From Heritagella caecorum (GTDB taxonomy: Bacteria; Bacillota; Clostridia; Oscillospirales; Acutalibacteraceae): DNA of 64,000 bases. The stretch lies in the NCBI GenBank assembly GCA_904419035.1, contig CAJFQL010000001.1, positions 223,280-287,279 on the forward strand, read 5' to 3'. Each line of letters opens with the position of its first letter. Position 1 is the stretch's first letter. Shown here one piece after another: positions 24,086 through 32,025 of the stretch. The notes under the pieces were generated by a model. That model did not search any database. It worked only from the letters and a program-made list of their open reading frames with translations, and was not told the DNA's origin. The position numbers and the translations under genes were made by a program.

Positions 24086-24499
24086 TTAAATCAACACCCC
24101 ATTACAATGGTCGATTTCGTGCTGAACAATTTGGGCGGTCCAGCCGGTATACGTCTTTATGCGGGTTTGGAACGCCTCATTTTGAAATTGCACCCGGATT
24201 TTTTCGTACCGCTTTGTAGGGCGCGGCCCATTGAGCAGCGATAAACACGATTCTTCCGTGTGGTATGGGCCGGTACCCTGCAGGATTTTGGGATTATACA
24301 GCACCGTATACCGGCCGCCATCATCGACCGCGATAATGGCCTTTTTCACGCCGATCATATTGGCCGCCATGCCCACACAGGTATCCTTATGGGCCTGCAA
24401 GGTATCGAGTAAATCCTGAGCTACCCGTTCATCGCCATGGGTAGCCGGTTCCGCTTTCTGCGCTAAAAAAATGGGATCATGAATCAGGGGACGGATCAT
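24086..24499 (-). CDS. def: Peptide deformylase, divergent short form
   Basis: The protein has 137 aa from the ATG at 24499. The three motifs are recognisable but altered: motif I 'GMAANMIGV' (usual GLAAxQxG, Gln to Met48), motif II 'EESCLSL' (Cys85) and motif III 'HEIDH' (127-131). The metal ligands Cys85, His127 and His131 and catalytic Glu128 are all kept. It should remove formyl from nascent N-termini; the motif I change places it in a clostridial side group whose activity is less certain. It follows the Nudix gene by 14 nt. Confidence 0.85.
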   Translation of the reverse strand: MIRPLIHDPIFLAQKAEPATHGDERVAQDLLDTLQAHKDTCVGMAANMIGVKKAIIAVDDGGRYTVLYNPKILQGTGPYHTEESCLSLLNGPRPTKRYEKIRVQFQNEAFQTRIKTYTGWTAQIVQHEIDHCNGVLI

Positions 24500-24513
24500 G
24501 ATGGTTTCCTCCT

Positions 24514-24942
24514 TTAAATAGCCCCGCGGCGCCGGGCTTCCCGTAACAAAACGGGCTGAATGTCGGGATACGTCCAGGCGCCGGGGCATTCTTTTGCACA
24601 GACGACTTCCGCCATTTCATATTCTAACGTGTCCCGCCGCCCGGCTACCTCGGCCATATACAGCATGCCAAAAGTCTCTTCCCCGGTGCTGACCCGGTTT
24701 TTTCCCGTTACGGAATAGGCGCATAGAGGCGTGAGGGTATACGTAAAGGCGCCGGTTTCTTCTTCCAACTCCCGCCGGGCACACGCTTCGATCCGTTCGC
24801 CCGGTTCCCGGTGGCCACCGGGTATTTCATACGTATTCCGGTCTTTGTGACGGCAAAAGAATAAATCCGGCCCACTGTGGGCTATGATCACCGCAAAGCG
24901 CAGTTTTTCATCTGCTGCTGTTTCGTAAAAACGCACCTGCAT
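24514..24942 (-). CDS. Nudix hydrolase
   Basis: The protein has 142 aa from the ATG at 24942 (GGAGGGG upstream). The complete Nudix box runs over residues 42-64: G, then E at the expected places, REL and EETG, ready to bind Mg2+. An acidic region follows. The substrate is unknown; MutT-like sanitation of nucleotides is one option. It is the first gene of a run nudix-def-bcp-adh on the minus strand. Confidence 0.85.
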   Translation of the reverse strand: MQVRFYETAADEKLRFAVIIAHSGPDLFFCRHKDRNTYEIPGGHREPGERIEACARRELEEETGAFTYTLTPLCAYSVTGKNRVSTGEETFGMLYMAEVAGRRDTLEYEMAEVVCAKECPGAWTYPDIQPVLLREARRRGAI

Positions 24943-25006
24943 ACGACGTTTCCCCTCCCCGTTTTGTTCAGTATACCACACGGCAGAAAATCGCACAAGC
25001 GTTCCC

Positions 25007-25035
25007 TTGCCGGTAGGCCATCGGTGTGCTATGAT
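25007..25035 (+). promoter_or_regulatory. Extended -10 promoter of the SdpI-like gene
   Basis: TTGCCG (25007-25012), 17 bp, TATGAT (25030-25035) preceded by TGC, an extended -10. Confidence 0.7.
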
Positions 25036-25073
25036 GAAGGAAAGTAGAATCGTTTGGAAGGGAGAACACATGT

Positions 25074-25469
25074 ATGGGATTCTGGCTTTTTTTGCTGATC
25101 TGTTCCCTGCTCATCCCCATCGTGACGATCGTGGGAGGGTTTATGATGTGGAAACATCCCCCTAAAAAAATCAATGGAATTTATGGGTACCGCACCACCC
25201 GTTCCATGAAAAATCAGGATACCTGGCAATTTGCCCACCTGACGTGCGGCAAACTGTGGTGGAAAACGGGATGGATCATGCTGCCGCTTTCGGTTATCGC
25301 TATGCTGCCTTGTTTGGCTAGTCCGCAAGACACCATCGCACTGGTGAGCATTGTCCTTTGCCTAGTACAGTGCGGTGTGCTTATCGGCACCATTTGGCCG
25401 GTGGAATGGGCGCTAAAACAGCATTTTCATGAAGACGGCACCCGTAAAGACCCATCAAACCATGCGTAA
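25074..25469 (+). CDS. SdpI-family membrane protein
   Basis: The protein has 131 aa with three or four membrane segments (about 3-25, 65-85, 90-110). The family signature 'INGIYGYRTTRSMKNQDTW' (33-51) followed by 'FAHLTCGKLWW' is clear. SdpI proteins give immunity to the SdpC toxin in Bacillus; most relatives have no known toxin partner and none is seen here. It is monocistronic with its own promoter and terminator. Confidence 0.85.
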   Translation: MGFWLFLLICSLLIPIVTIVGGFMMWKHPPKKINGIYGYRTTRSMKNQDTWQFAHLTCGKLWWKTGWIMLPLSVIAMLPCLASPQDTIALVSIVLCLVQCGVLIGTIWPVEWALKQHFHEDGTRKDPSNHA

Positions 25470-25508
25470 AAAAAGCCCGCTACCGAGGTTTTGGTAGCGG
25501 GCCTTTTG
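25468..25508. terminator. Bidirectional terminator between SdpI-like and lipoprotein genes
   Basis: GCCCGCTACC (25475-25484) and GGTAGCGGGC (25493-25502), perfect 10-bp stem, loop GAGGTTTT, with a run of A before and TTTT after. Confidence 0.9.
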
Positions 25509-25530
25509 CTATGCGGCTTTTCCCGGCTTT

Positions 25531-26508
25531 TTATTCCGCCGGCTTGTAGGTTACTCGTTCATTGACCAGGTCATCGGCGCTCCAATCCTCTATATCATAC
25601 GCGCGCATGACCATTTCAATGGATTCCACTTTATCAATACCGCTTTCTTCCAGGGTGGAATCCGACCAGCTGATCCCGCTGTACATGCAAGCGCCCGGGG
25701 CCAGGGATACCGAAAAGAACGGGTCGACCATATAGCCGTTAATGGAGTCTTCTTCCGTTGTAAACATGACTTCTTTATCCGTCTTGTTTTCCAGATAAAG
25801 CTTTACGGTATAACCCCAAATTTCATCTTTTTCGGTTCCCAAAATCGTGATGGATACGGCATCATTGTCCACCACAACGGTGTCTGTGGGCTGCGCTTCC
25901 CGTTCATATTTAACGGCTTTATCTTCCCCGTAAGGGTACACGTGGACTGTTTCTTCCGCTACCGGGTCTGCGCTCCAATCGTCGGAATCATATACCCGGA
26001 AAGCTAACTCAATATCGGTAAACGCACCAATCTGGTACTCTTCAAAAACCGAATCCATAAACGAAATATCATCTTTCGCCTTTTTCCCCGGCGCCACTTC
26101 CGACGCCAGTACACCTGAGCACTCCAGCCCATTGACCAGCGCATAATCCACGCTGAACATGTAGGTTTTGTCGCTCGATTTATTTTCCAGATCCACATCC
26201 AGGGAATACCCAAAAATATCACTGTACGTCAGGCCCGTGATCACAATGGAACAGGCGTCATTATCCACGGCGGTAACCGGGTCAAAACTAACCGATCCTT
26301 CCTGCGCCGTACTGTCCGGTTTTTGTGTCAGATTCGATTCTTTTTCACTGTCCTCGGTAGTGCTTTCGGTCGTACTTTCGGTTTTCTGGCTGTTTTCGGA
26401 ACTCGCTCCGGTCCCAGCATTACTTTGGCTTTCCGTCCCGTCCCCGCTGCAGGCCGCTGTACTTAGCGCCATCAGGCAGCACAGGCAGAAAGCTATGATC
26501 TTTTTCAT
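25531..26508 (-). CDS. Secreted lipoprotein with two repeated domains
   Basis: The protein has 325 aa. A signal peptide with lipobox 'LSTAAC' (lipidated Cys20) is followed by a Ser/Thr/Glu-rich linker to about residue 75. Two related domains follow (about 80-195 and 210-322): 'DNDACSIVITG..IFGYSLDVDLENKS' and 'DNDAVSITILG..IWGYTVKLYLENKT', both ending in 'DxxDWSAD'. The repeats point to an internal duplication of an Ig-like fold, presumably exposed on the cell surface. The function is unknown. Confidence 0.85.
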   Translation of the reverse strand: MKKIIAFCLCCLMALSTAACSGDGTESQSNAGTGASSENSQKTESTTESTTEDSEKESNLTQKPDSTAQEGSVSFDPVTAVDNDACSIVITGLTYSDIFGYSLDVDLENKSSDKTYMFSVDYALVNGLECSGVLASEVAPGKKAKDDISFMDSVFEEYQIGAFTDIELAFRVYDSDDWSADPVAEETVHVYPYGEDKAVKYEREAQPTDTVVVDNDAVSITILGTEKDEIWGYTVKLYLENKTDKEVMFTTEEDSINGYMVDPFFSVSLAPGACMYSGISWSDSTLEESGIDKVESIEMVMRAYDIEDWSADDLVNERVTYKPAE

Positions 26509-26556
26509 TCTTTACCCCTCCAAAATGGATTTGTAGAATTGAGCCGCATTTTGATT

Positions 26557-26562
26557 ATTATA
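26557..26562 (-). promoter_or_regulatory. -10 element of the lipoprotein gene
   Basis: TATAAT on the minus strand, about 50 nt before the start codon; the -35 is poor. Confidence 0.45.
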
Positions 26563-26620
26563 TCATAGAAGAGCCCTAAAATCTAGAACATTTTGTCTGA
26601 TTTCATCGGTATTACGCATA

Positions 26621-26656
26621 AAAAACGCTGCTGGATAAAACCAGCAGCATTTTTTA
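26621..26656. terminator. Terminator after the flavoprotein pair
   Basis: GCTGCTGG (26627-26634) and CCAGCAGC (26641-26648) stem with A-run on the left and six T on the right. Confidence 0.85.
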
Positions 26657-26657
26657 T

Positions 26658-27278
26658 TTATCTTACATTTGTTTCTTTTTCGATGCTCATGGTTGCCATT
26701 TCGTCCCGGGGGATCCCGTTTTTCTTCCCATAGGATTCCCAGTATTTGGTAGAAGCTTTCAGGAACATATTTTTTGTCAGTGGCATGGTCACACGCTGGA
26801 CGGACCAGGTCCCTTTTTCCATGTTAGCCGCCAACCGGCGGATTTTGCGCTCCACCAGCCACCGGAACGGCGTCTGCAAAATGGCCTCCCCGCTCCCGAT
26901 TTTTAGGACCGAACCAAATGTGAGCCCATTTTTACGGCAGAAAAGCTTGACCATATCGATAGCCACATCGTTTTGCTCCGGTTCCAAAAAGCCACAGTTA
27001 ATGAGTACCGAAACCGTGGGCTTCCCCGGAAAGCCGTTCTGCTCCCATTCCTTTAAAAAGCGCAATAGCGGCACAGGAAGGCCGTCGGCATATAAAGGAA
27101 ATACCAGCAGCACATGGGAAAATTCCTGGATTTTTTTTCCAATCTCCCCGGCTTTTGGCCCAGTGACTGAAAACGTTTCAGTAGGAAGGCGGCTATATTT
27201 TTCAAAAAGCGCCGCATACTGTTTGGAGTTGGAACGGGGCGCCCGGGGGCTGCCGTTTAAAATCATGATTTTTTCCAT
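26658..27278 (-). CDS. Flavodoxin-fold NAD(P)H-dependent oxidoreductase-like protein
   Basis: The protein has 206 aa. The FMN phosphate loop is 'ILNGSPRAPRSNS' (6-18), and the second strand reads 'HVLLVFPLYADGLPVPLLRF', typical of flavodoxin-like quinone reductases. The C-terminal 50 residues are basic. The electron partner is unknown. It overlaps the preceding flavoprotein gene by 16 bp. Confidence 0.8.
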   Translation of the reverse strand: MEKIMILNGSPRAPRSNSKQYAALFEKYSRLPTETFSVTGPKAGEIGKKIQEFSHVLLVFPLYADGLPVPLLRFLKEWEQNGFPGKPTVSVLINCGFLEPEQNDVAIDMVKLFCRKNGLTFGSVLKIGSGEAILQTPFRWLVERKIRRLAANMEKGTWSVQRVTMPLTKNMFLKASTKYWESYGKKNGIPRDEMATMSIEKETNVR

Positions 27279-27781
27279 GCTGCCAGCTCCTTTCGCACGG
27301 TTTCTTCCACCTGTTCGTCCGGCACAAAGCGGATTTCGTACTGCGCAAAACCCATGTTTTTCGCATTGCGGGCCACTAAACGGCGGAATACCTCTTGTTC
27401 CTCTTTTGTATCGGCCCCGTAGGCCACAATCAACGCTTGCTTGGGCACCACCGCGCGCTGCACGTGGTGGGTTTCCCCGTCGACCAAGCGGATAAACGCC
27501 ATTTGCACCGGAATAGCCCGCTCCAACATGGTTTTCATGGGAACATCATACCCGCCATAGCAAATGCGGCTGACATAAATCACCCGGCCACTTTTCGCAA
27601 GGCACGGATATACCTTGACCGCATCATCGCGGATCACGCACTGGCCGGGTGTTTTGACCCAACAGCCAAAGCAACCTACGCAGCGGTTGATTTTCAGCGC
27701 GGACACGTCAAATAGTTGACAGTCGGCATCCAAAAGCTCCGTTGGGAGCGATAAGGGGCGGTCAGATAAAATGGTTTTCAC
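27263..27781 (-). CDS. NADPH-dependent FMN-reductase-like flavoprotein with Cys motif
   Basis: The protein has 172 aa; start GTG 27781 after GAGGTG. The motif 'CVGCFGCWVKTPGQCVIRDD' (about 35-54) is that of the FMN reductase/iron-sulfur flavoprotein group, and 'RICYGGYDVPMKTMLER' is the flavin-side loop. The first beta strand with the usual GSPR loop is missing or very degenerate, so the N-terminus is short. It forms an operon with the next flavodoxin-like gene. Confidence 0.8.
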   Translation of the reverse strand: MKTILSDRPLSLPTELLDADCQLFDVSALKINRCVGCFGCWVKTPGQCVIRDDAVKVYPCLAKSGRVIYVSRICYGGYDVPMKTMLERAIPVQMAFIRLVDGETHHVQRAVVPKQALIVAYGADTKEEQEVFRRLVARNAKNMGFAQYEIRFVPDEQVEETVRKELAAWKKS

Positions 27782-27870
27782 AGATCAGATCACCTCGTAT
27801 TTTCTCATCAAATTGATACTAGTATGGCTGTAAGTGGCGGCGCCATGCTGAAAAACAAGCAGCGCCCCCC

Positions 27871-27896
27871 AAAAAAAAGCCTGATACCGGCTTTCT
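27871..27896 (-). terminator. Intrinsic terminator downstream of the MATE gene
   Basis: On the minus strand GAAAGCC-GGTATCA-GGCTTTTTTTT: short stem (27876-27881 with 27889-27894) then eight T. It lies between the present MATE stop and the flavoprotein operon. Upstream of it is also a ACACAGG/CCTGTGT inverted repeat (27920-27938). Confidence 0.7.
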
Positions 27897-27938
27897 ATAC
27901 GCCAGCCGCGCGTATTATACACAGGAAATTCCCCTGTG

Positions 27939-29447
27939 TCAAGCTGAGGCCAAACGCAAAAACGGAGCTTTTCTTTTCCCCAAAAAGAAAAAACTCCGTT
28001 TTGCCGAAAACCCGACTGGCTCCCCATAAAAACCAGCGAAAACGCCCAAGAAAACTGGAAAAACGTCCCCGTTATGCCTTGTTTTTCTGGGGTAAAATTT
28101 TTTATCCCGGTGGCGTAAGAGCAGGAAATACCCGGTACACAAAGTCACATTGACAAGGGCCGAAATCGGCACCGCCAAGCTGATCAGATACATACCCGTG
28201 TCCGGCTGAATGCTGAAAAAGTACGACAGCGGGATGCGCACCAAAAAAGCGGAAAACAGCCCCTGGGCCATGACAAACAGCGTGTGCTCCCGTCCGTTAA
28301 AGTACCCCAAAAAGCAGAAAGTAAACGCAATAATCAGGTATTCCCACGAACAGCCCCGCAGGTATTCCTGGGCTCCCGCCAGCACTTTCAGGTCGTTACT
28401 AAAGAGCGACGCCAGCTGCCACCCGGCAAAGAAGGTGAGCAGGAACATGACCACCCCAAAGCCCACCGAAATGCTCTGGGCCAGAAAAAGCGAGCGGTCA
28501 GCCCGTTTTTTGTTCCCGGCCCCCATATTCTGGGCCACGAAAGCCGACAGAGCCGACATAAACGCCATGGGGACAATCGATAGGAACACAAACAGTTTTT
28601 CCGAAATGCCCACCCCGGCGGAAGCAATCACCCCCAGGGTGTTGACAATGCTGGTGATAATCAAAAACGACATATTGGTCAGAAAATCCTGCAGGGCAAT
28701 GGGCGAACCCACCTGCAAGATCCGGCCAATGGTCCCTTTGGCGGCATGCCACTGTTCTTTGATGGAAAACGGCAGCGGGTGCTTTTGGATATATCCGAAC
28801 GAAAAAAACACGCTCACGGCCTGGGCGATCACCGTCGCCAGCGCCGCCCCGGCGGCATCCAGGTGGAACCCCGCCACAAACAATAAATCCAGCCCCACAT
28901 TGACAAGGCAGGCAATCAGTACAAACAAAAACGGCGAACGGGAGTTCCCCAGCCCGCGGAAAATCCCGCTGATCCCGTTATAGGCCGTAATAAACAGAAT
29001 ACCGGCCGAACAGATGCGGATATACCGCACCGTTTCATCCAGCGCGACGGCAGGTACATTCATCAGCTGGGCGGCCTCCGGGGCAAACAAAATCATCAAA
29101 ACGGTCAACACCGCCGCCATCACCACAAACAGCCGGATTTGTCCGGCCACCACCTGCCCGGCGCGGTCGCGGTCTTTGGCCCCGACGGCTTTTCCCAGCA
29201 GCACCGTCACCCCCATGGTCAGCCCGGTGATCAGGGAGGTAATCACCTGCATGACCTGGCTGCCGGTGGCAACCGCCGACACGCTGGCCGTAGGAGAAAA
29301 TTGCCCCACAACCACCAAATCCACCCCGCCATAAAACGCTTGCAGCAGCAGGGACAGCATCAGCGGCAGGGCAAAACGGATGAGCGGGGGCAAAATGGGC
29401 CCCGACAAAAACGCGTTTTCCCCATACGCTTCTTTTTCATTTTCCAT
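27939..29447 (-). CDS. MATE-family efflux transporter with an unusual C-terminal tail
   Basis: The protein has 502 aa from the ATG at 29447 (GGAGGAA upstream). It has twelve membrane segments in two MatE halves, with 'FYGGVDLVVVGQF' and 'NTLGVIASAGVGISEKLF'. It exports drugs or cationic compounds driven by Na+ or H+. After the normal family end (about residue 448, 'LLLRHRDKK') the frame runs about 50 residues on through a terminator hairpin. A six-A homopolymer at that point suggests a one-base loss: with one more A the protein would stop after about 459 residues. Confidence 0.88.
   Translation of the reverse strand: MENEKEAYGENAFLSGPILPPLIRFALPLMLSLLLQAFYGGVDLVVVGQFSPTASVSAVATGSQVMQVITSLITGLTMGVTVLLGKAVGAKDRDRAGQVVAGQIRLFVVMAAVLTVLMILFAPEAAQLMNVPAVALDETVRYIRICSAGILFITAYNGISGIFRGLGNSRSPFLFVLIACLVNVGLDLLFVAGFHLDAAGAALATVIAQAVSVFFSFGYIQKHPLPFSIKEQWHAAKGTIGRILQVGSPIALQDFLTNMSFLIITSIVNTLGVIASAGVGISEKLFVFLSIVPMAFMSALSAFVAQNMGAGNKKRADRSLFLAQSISVGFGVVMFLLTFFAGWQLASLFSNDLKVLAGAQEYLRGCSWEYLIIAFTFCFLGYFNGREHTLFVMAQGLFSAFLVRIPLSYFFSIQPDTGMYLISLAVPISALVNVTLCTGYFLLLRHRDKKFYPRKTRHNGDVFPVFLGVFAGFYGEPVGFSAKRSFFFLGKRKAPFLRLASA
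27958..28002 (-). terminator. Terminator-like hairpin inside the present 3' end of the MATE frame
   Basis: AAAACGGAG (28002-27994 on the minus strand) pairs with CTCCGTTTTT (27967-27958); an inner TTTTTCTTTT/GAAAAGAAAA part extends it and T follows the stem. It would be the natural terminator if the gene ended at about 28070. Confidence 0.7.
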
Positions 29448-29486
29448 TCTGATTCCTCCGTACAAACAAAAATCGGCGCAACAAAA

Positions 29487-29516
29487 ATCGCCAACAAGCA
29501 TACACTTGTTGGCGAT
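29487..29516 (-). terminator. Leader hairpin/attenuator before the MATE gene
   Basis: A perfect 12-bp stem (ATCGCCAACAAG / CTTGTTGGCGAT) with a 6-nt loop is followed on the minus strand by TTTTTG. It lies between the promoter and the ribosome site, 40 nt before the start codon, so it looks like a conditional terminator. It could also be read as a palindromic operator. Confidence 0.7.
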
Positions 29517-29551
29517 AATGTATCAAACGAAGCGCCTCTTGGAGCTGGCTT

Positions 29552-29581
29552 ATCATAGCACAACCCTTGCTGCACTGTCAA
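29552..29581 (-). promoter_or_regulatory. Promoter of the MATE gene
   Basis: On the minus strand: TTGACA (29581-29576), 18 bp, TATGAT (29557-29552), with TGTGC before the -10. The expected start is about 29545, upstream of the leader hairpin. Confidence 0.75.
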
Positions 29582-29642
29582 GGGTTGCCCTATCCTTTAG
29601 GCAAAGTTTTTGATAAACCGCTGCGATTGTTTCTATCGGGCC

Positions 29643-30035
29643 TTACTCGATAGGCTCCGTTTTGGGCTTATGGGTTTTGACCCCAAACGAAAAGTAGAAG
29701 ATATGGAAAAGCCACACCCCGGCCAGTACGATTTGCCCGATCGGTACCTGGTTCATCATCACAAAGCCGATGGTCATCAGGATGGTTACCAAAATCATAA
29801 TCCGCACTTTCGTTTTTCGGGTCATGCCCTGCCCTTTGACAAAGCTTTCTAAATTATTCTTATATAGTTTTGTGCGAAGGAACCAGGCGTGCAGTCTGGG
29901 GGAACTTTTCGCAAAGCTCCACGCTGCCAGCAATAAAAACGGAAACGCGGGCAAAAGCGGCAGTATGGCGCCTAGAGCCCCCAGCCCCAGCCCGATACAG
30001 CCGAGCGTCAAATACAATCCCTTTTTGATTTTCAT
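29643..30035 (-). CDS. DUF454 (YbaN family) inner-membrane protein
   Basis: The protein has 130 aa from the ATG at 30035, overlapping the YgbA-like stop (ATGA). The DUF454 signature is clear: 'KKGLYLTLGCIGLGLGALG', 'LPAFPFLLLAAWSFAKSSPRLHAWFL' and 'MTRKTKVRIMI'. It has about four membrane segments. The function is unknown. It is the last gene of the HMA-ZIP-ABC operon. Confidence 0.92.
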   Translation of the reverse strand: MKIKKGLYLTLGCIGLGLGALGAILPLLPAFPFLLLAAWSFAKSSPRLHAWFLRTKLYKNNLESFVKGQGMTRKTKVRIMILVTILMTIGFVMMNQVPIGQIVLAGVWLFHIFYFSFGVKTHKPKTEPIE

Positions 30036-30367
30036 CGTGATGCCTCCCTTTTTTCTTTTTTCGATTCCATGGCATGCGATAGGGCCATGATCGGATGCGT
30101 CAGCAACATGCGGGGCCCCGAAAACCGCATGACTTCCCGGATTTTTTCCCGCATATCCGGCCGGTAACAATGCACCGAACAATTCGAGCAAAAAGTTTTG
30201 GTTTCCATAAACGGGCATTTATCACTGCGCAGGTGGGCGTATGCTTCCAAGGACGCACACTCTTTGCAAAGGCCATGGCGGGTATGGTGGCGGCGCCGGC
30301 AATAAAGGGCGATCATGTACGAAACCATCCTTTTTTCCCGTTCCCGCTTACTGCTAGTCGTTTTCAT
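30032..30367 (-). CDS. Nitrous oxide-stimulated promoter (YgbA) family protein
   Basis: The protein has 111 aa, cytoplasmic. It has the YgbA pattern: 'REKRMVSYMIALYCRRRHH', 'LCKECASLEAYAHLRSDKCPF', 'KTFCSNCSVHCYRPDMREKI' and 'RMLLTHPIMALSH'. Several Cys suggest a metal or cluster site. In enterobacteria ygbA is under NsrR control and answers to nitric oxide; the biochemical role is not settled. It is coupled by ATGA overlaps to the ABC gene before it and to the DUF454 gene after it. Confidence 0.92.
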   Translation of the reverse strand: MKTTSSKREREKRMVSYMIALYCRRRHHTRHGLCKECASLEAYAHLRSDKCPFMETKTFCSNCSVHCYRPDMREKIREVMRFSGPRMLLTHPIMALSHAMESKKEKREASR

Positions 30368-32025
30368 CAGCTCATCCTCCCCTTTTCCACCGAATAGACC
30401 GTATCGGCCACCCGCATAGTAGAGGGCCGGTGCGATACCAGCACGACGGTTTTGCCCTGCCGCTCTTCCTGCAGGGCTTTCAGGATGACGGCTTCATTCA
30501 GGCTATCCAAGTTGCTGGTGGGTTCGTCCAAAAGCAGGAACGGTGCGTCGTGTAAAAAAGCCCGGGCCAGCCCCAGCCGCTGGCGTTCCCCACCGGACAA
30601 CGTATCGCCCAGTTCTCCCACCGGGGTGTCGTACCCTTTAGGTAGGGACAGAATAAAATTGTGAATGGACGCTTTCCGGCAGGCTTCTTCGATCTGCCGG
30701 TCGGTGGCATGGAGCCGGGCAATTCGTAAGTTATTTTTGATGCTGTCGTGGAACAGGTGGGTATCCTGGGTGACAAAGCTTTCCATGTCCCGCAGGTTCT
30801 CTGTATTGATGGCTTTAACATCCGTCTTCGACACCCAAACGTGCCCGTTTTGTGTATCCCAAAACCGCATAAAGAGTTTGAGTAATGTCGATTTCCCGCT
30901 GCCGCTCTTCCCTTTGATTCCTATAATGGAGTTTTCCGGTACCCGAACCGAAATATCATCCAGCACCTTACCGTCCCCGTACGAAAACGTGACATGATCG
31001 GCCCCAGCCCCGGAAAAAGAAACCGCAGGCTGTCCGGTCATATCCTGTACCACCGGCGATTCATCCAGCAGATCCAGCACCCGGTTCCCGGCTGCAAAGG
31101 TCGACTGCAGTGTACTACCCAGGGCAGCCAGGGCGCTGACAGGCCCAAAGGAAGAAAACAGCGCCAGGGTAGATAGCCACACCCCTTCCGCTTCGATCAT
31201 CCCCTGCTGGAATAGGAAAAGCGCGATAAACAGCATACAGAGGTCAAAAAACAGCACCGCAAACCCGGTGATAGCGGCATTTTTTCCCGCCATGCGCTTC
31301 ATTTTTTCTTCTTCTTTTGCGAGCCTGTCCGTTTGTTCGTTCATGTGAGCCAAACGGGTTTTCCCCTGCCCATATTGCAAAATTTCTGTTAGTCCCCGCA
31401 AACTATCCAGTACAAAGCTGGAAAGTTTGCCCGACTGGGTGCGGAAGAGTAAGCCATCCTGCCCGCTTTTTTTCGAAATGATCACCGGAATGAGGACCCC
31501 CACAACCCCATAGGCTATGAGTGCCAATAGCCCCAGCACCCAGTGGAACGAGCCGATAAACAGGCAGAGCAGGATTGTAAAGAGTACCGCAATCAATACG
31601 GGCGAAATCGTGTGCGCATAAAATACTTCCAATAGTTCAATATCCGATGTAATGACGGCAATGAGGTTTCCCTTTTCTTTGCCTTCCAATTTCGCCGGGC
31701 AGAGCCGCCGCAGCGCCCGGAATACCCGGTCCCGCAACAGCGCCAATAGTTTAAAGGCAATAAAGTGGTTACATGCCTGTTCCCCATAGCGCAATACGCC
31801 CCGCAGCAGGGCCATACACCCCAAAATCACAAAAAGGACGGCAAAGAAACCGGGTTCTGTCCCCCTTGCAGCCATGATAAGGCCATATCCGCCGCATACC
31901 GTGAGGAAGGCAGCACATAAGTGCCCGATAAGGCCCATCAGGACGGCCAAACCCATATACCCCCCAAGGGGTTTTACCAAGCCAATCAGCCGGGCCATCA
32001 CCTGAAATCCGCTGCGATTTTTCAT
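30367..32025 (-). CDS. CydC-like ABC transporter (membrane domain plus ATPase)
   Basis: The protein has 552 aa. A six-segment membrane domain (about 1-310) is followed by an ATPase domain with Walker A 'GKSGSGKS', signature 'LSGGERQRLGLARAF' and Walker B 'FLLLDEPTSNLDS'. It resembles CydC, half of the exporter of cysteine/glutathione (also proposed to handle haem) needed for cytochrome bd. No cytochrome bd genes are present here, so the substrate is open. Overlaps the CydD-like gene by ATGA. Confidence 0.88.
   Translation of the reverse strand: MKNRSGFQVMARLIGLVKPLGGYMGLAVLMGLIGHLCAAFLTVCGGYGLIMAARGTEPGFFAVLFVILGCMALLRGVLRYGEQACNHFIAFKLLALLRDRVFRALRRLCPAKLEGKEKGNLIAVITSDIELLEVFYAHTISPVLIAVLFTILLCLFIGSFHWVLGLLALIAYGVVGVLIPVIISKKSGQDGLLFRTQSGKLSSFVLDSLRGLTEILQYGQGKTRLAHMNEQTDRLAKEEEKMKRMAGKNAAITGFAVLFFDLCMLFIALFLFQQGMIEAEGVWLSTLALFSSFGPVSALAALGSTLQSTFAAGNRVLDLLDESPVVQDMTGQPAVSFSGAGADHVTFSYGDGKVLDDISVRVPENSIIGIKGKSGSGKSTLLKLFMRFWDTQNGHVWVSKTDVKAINTENLRDMESFVTQDTHLFHDSIKNNLRIARLHATDRQIEEACRKASIHNFILSLPKGYDTPVGELGDTLSGGERQRLGLARAFLHDAPFLLLDEPTSNLDSLNEAVILKALQEERQGKTVVLVSHRPSTMRVADTVYSVEKGRMS

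Noticed and set aside
25074..25469. An Sdp toxin-immunity system around the SdpI-like gene
   Set aside because: Neighbours are unrelated and no SdpC-like secreted peptide or SdpR regulator is present.
28210..28983. A 257-codon open frame on the plus strand inside the MATE gene
   Set aside because: Antisense shadow of a transporter; composition and lack of any family support this.
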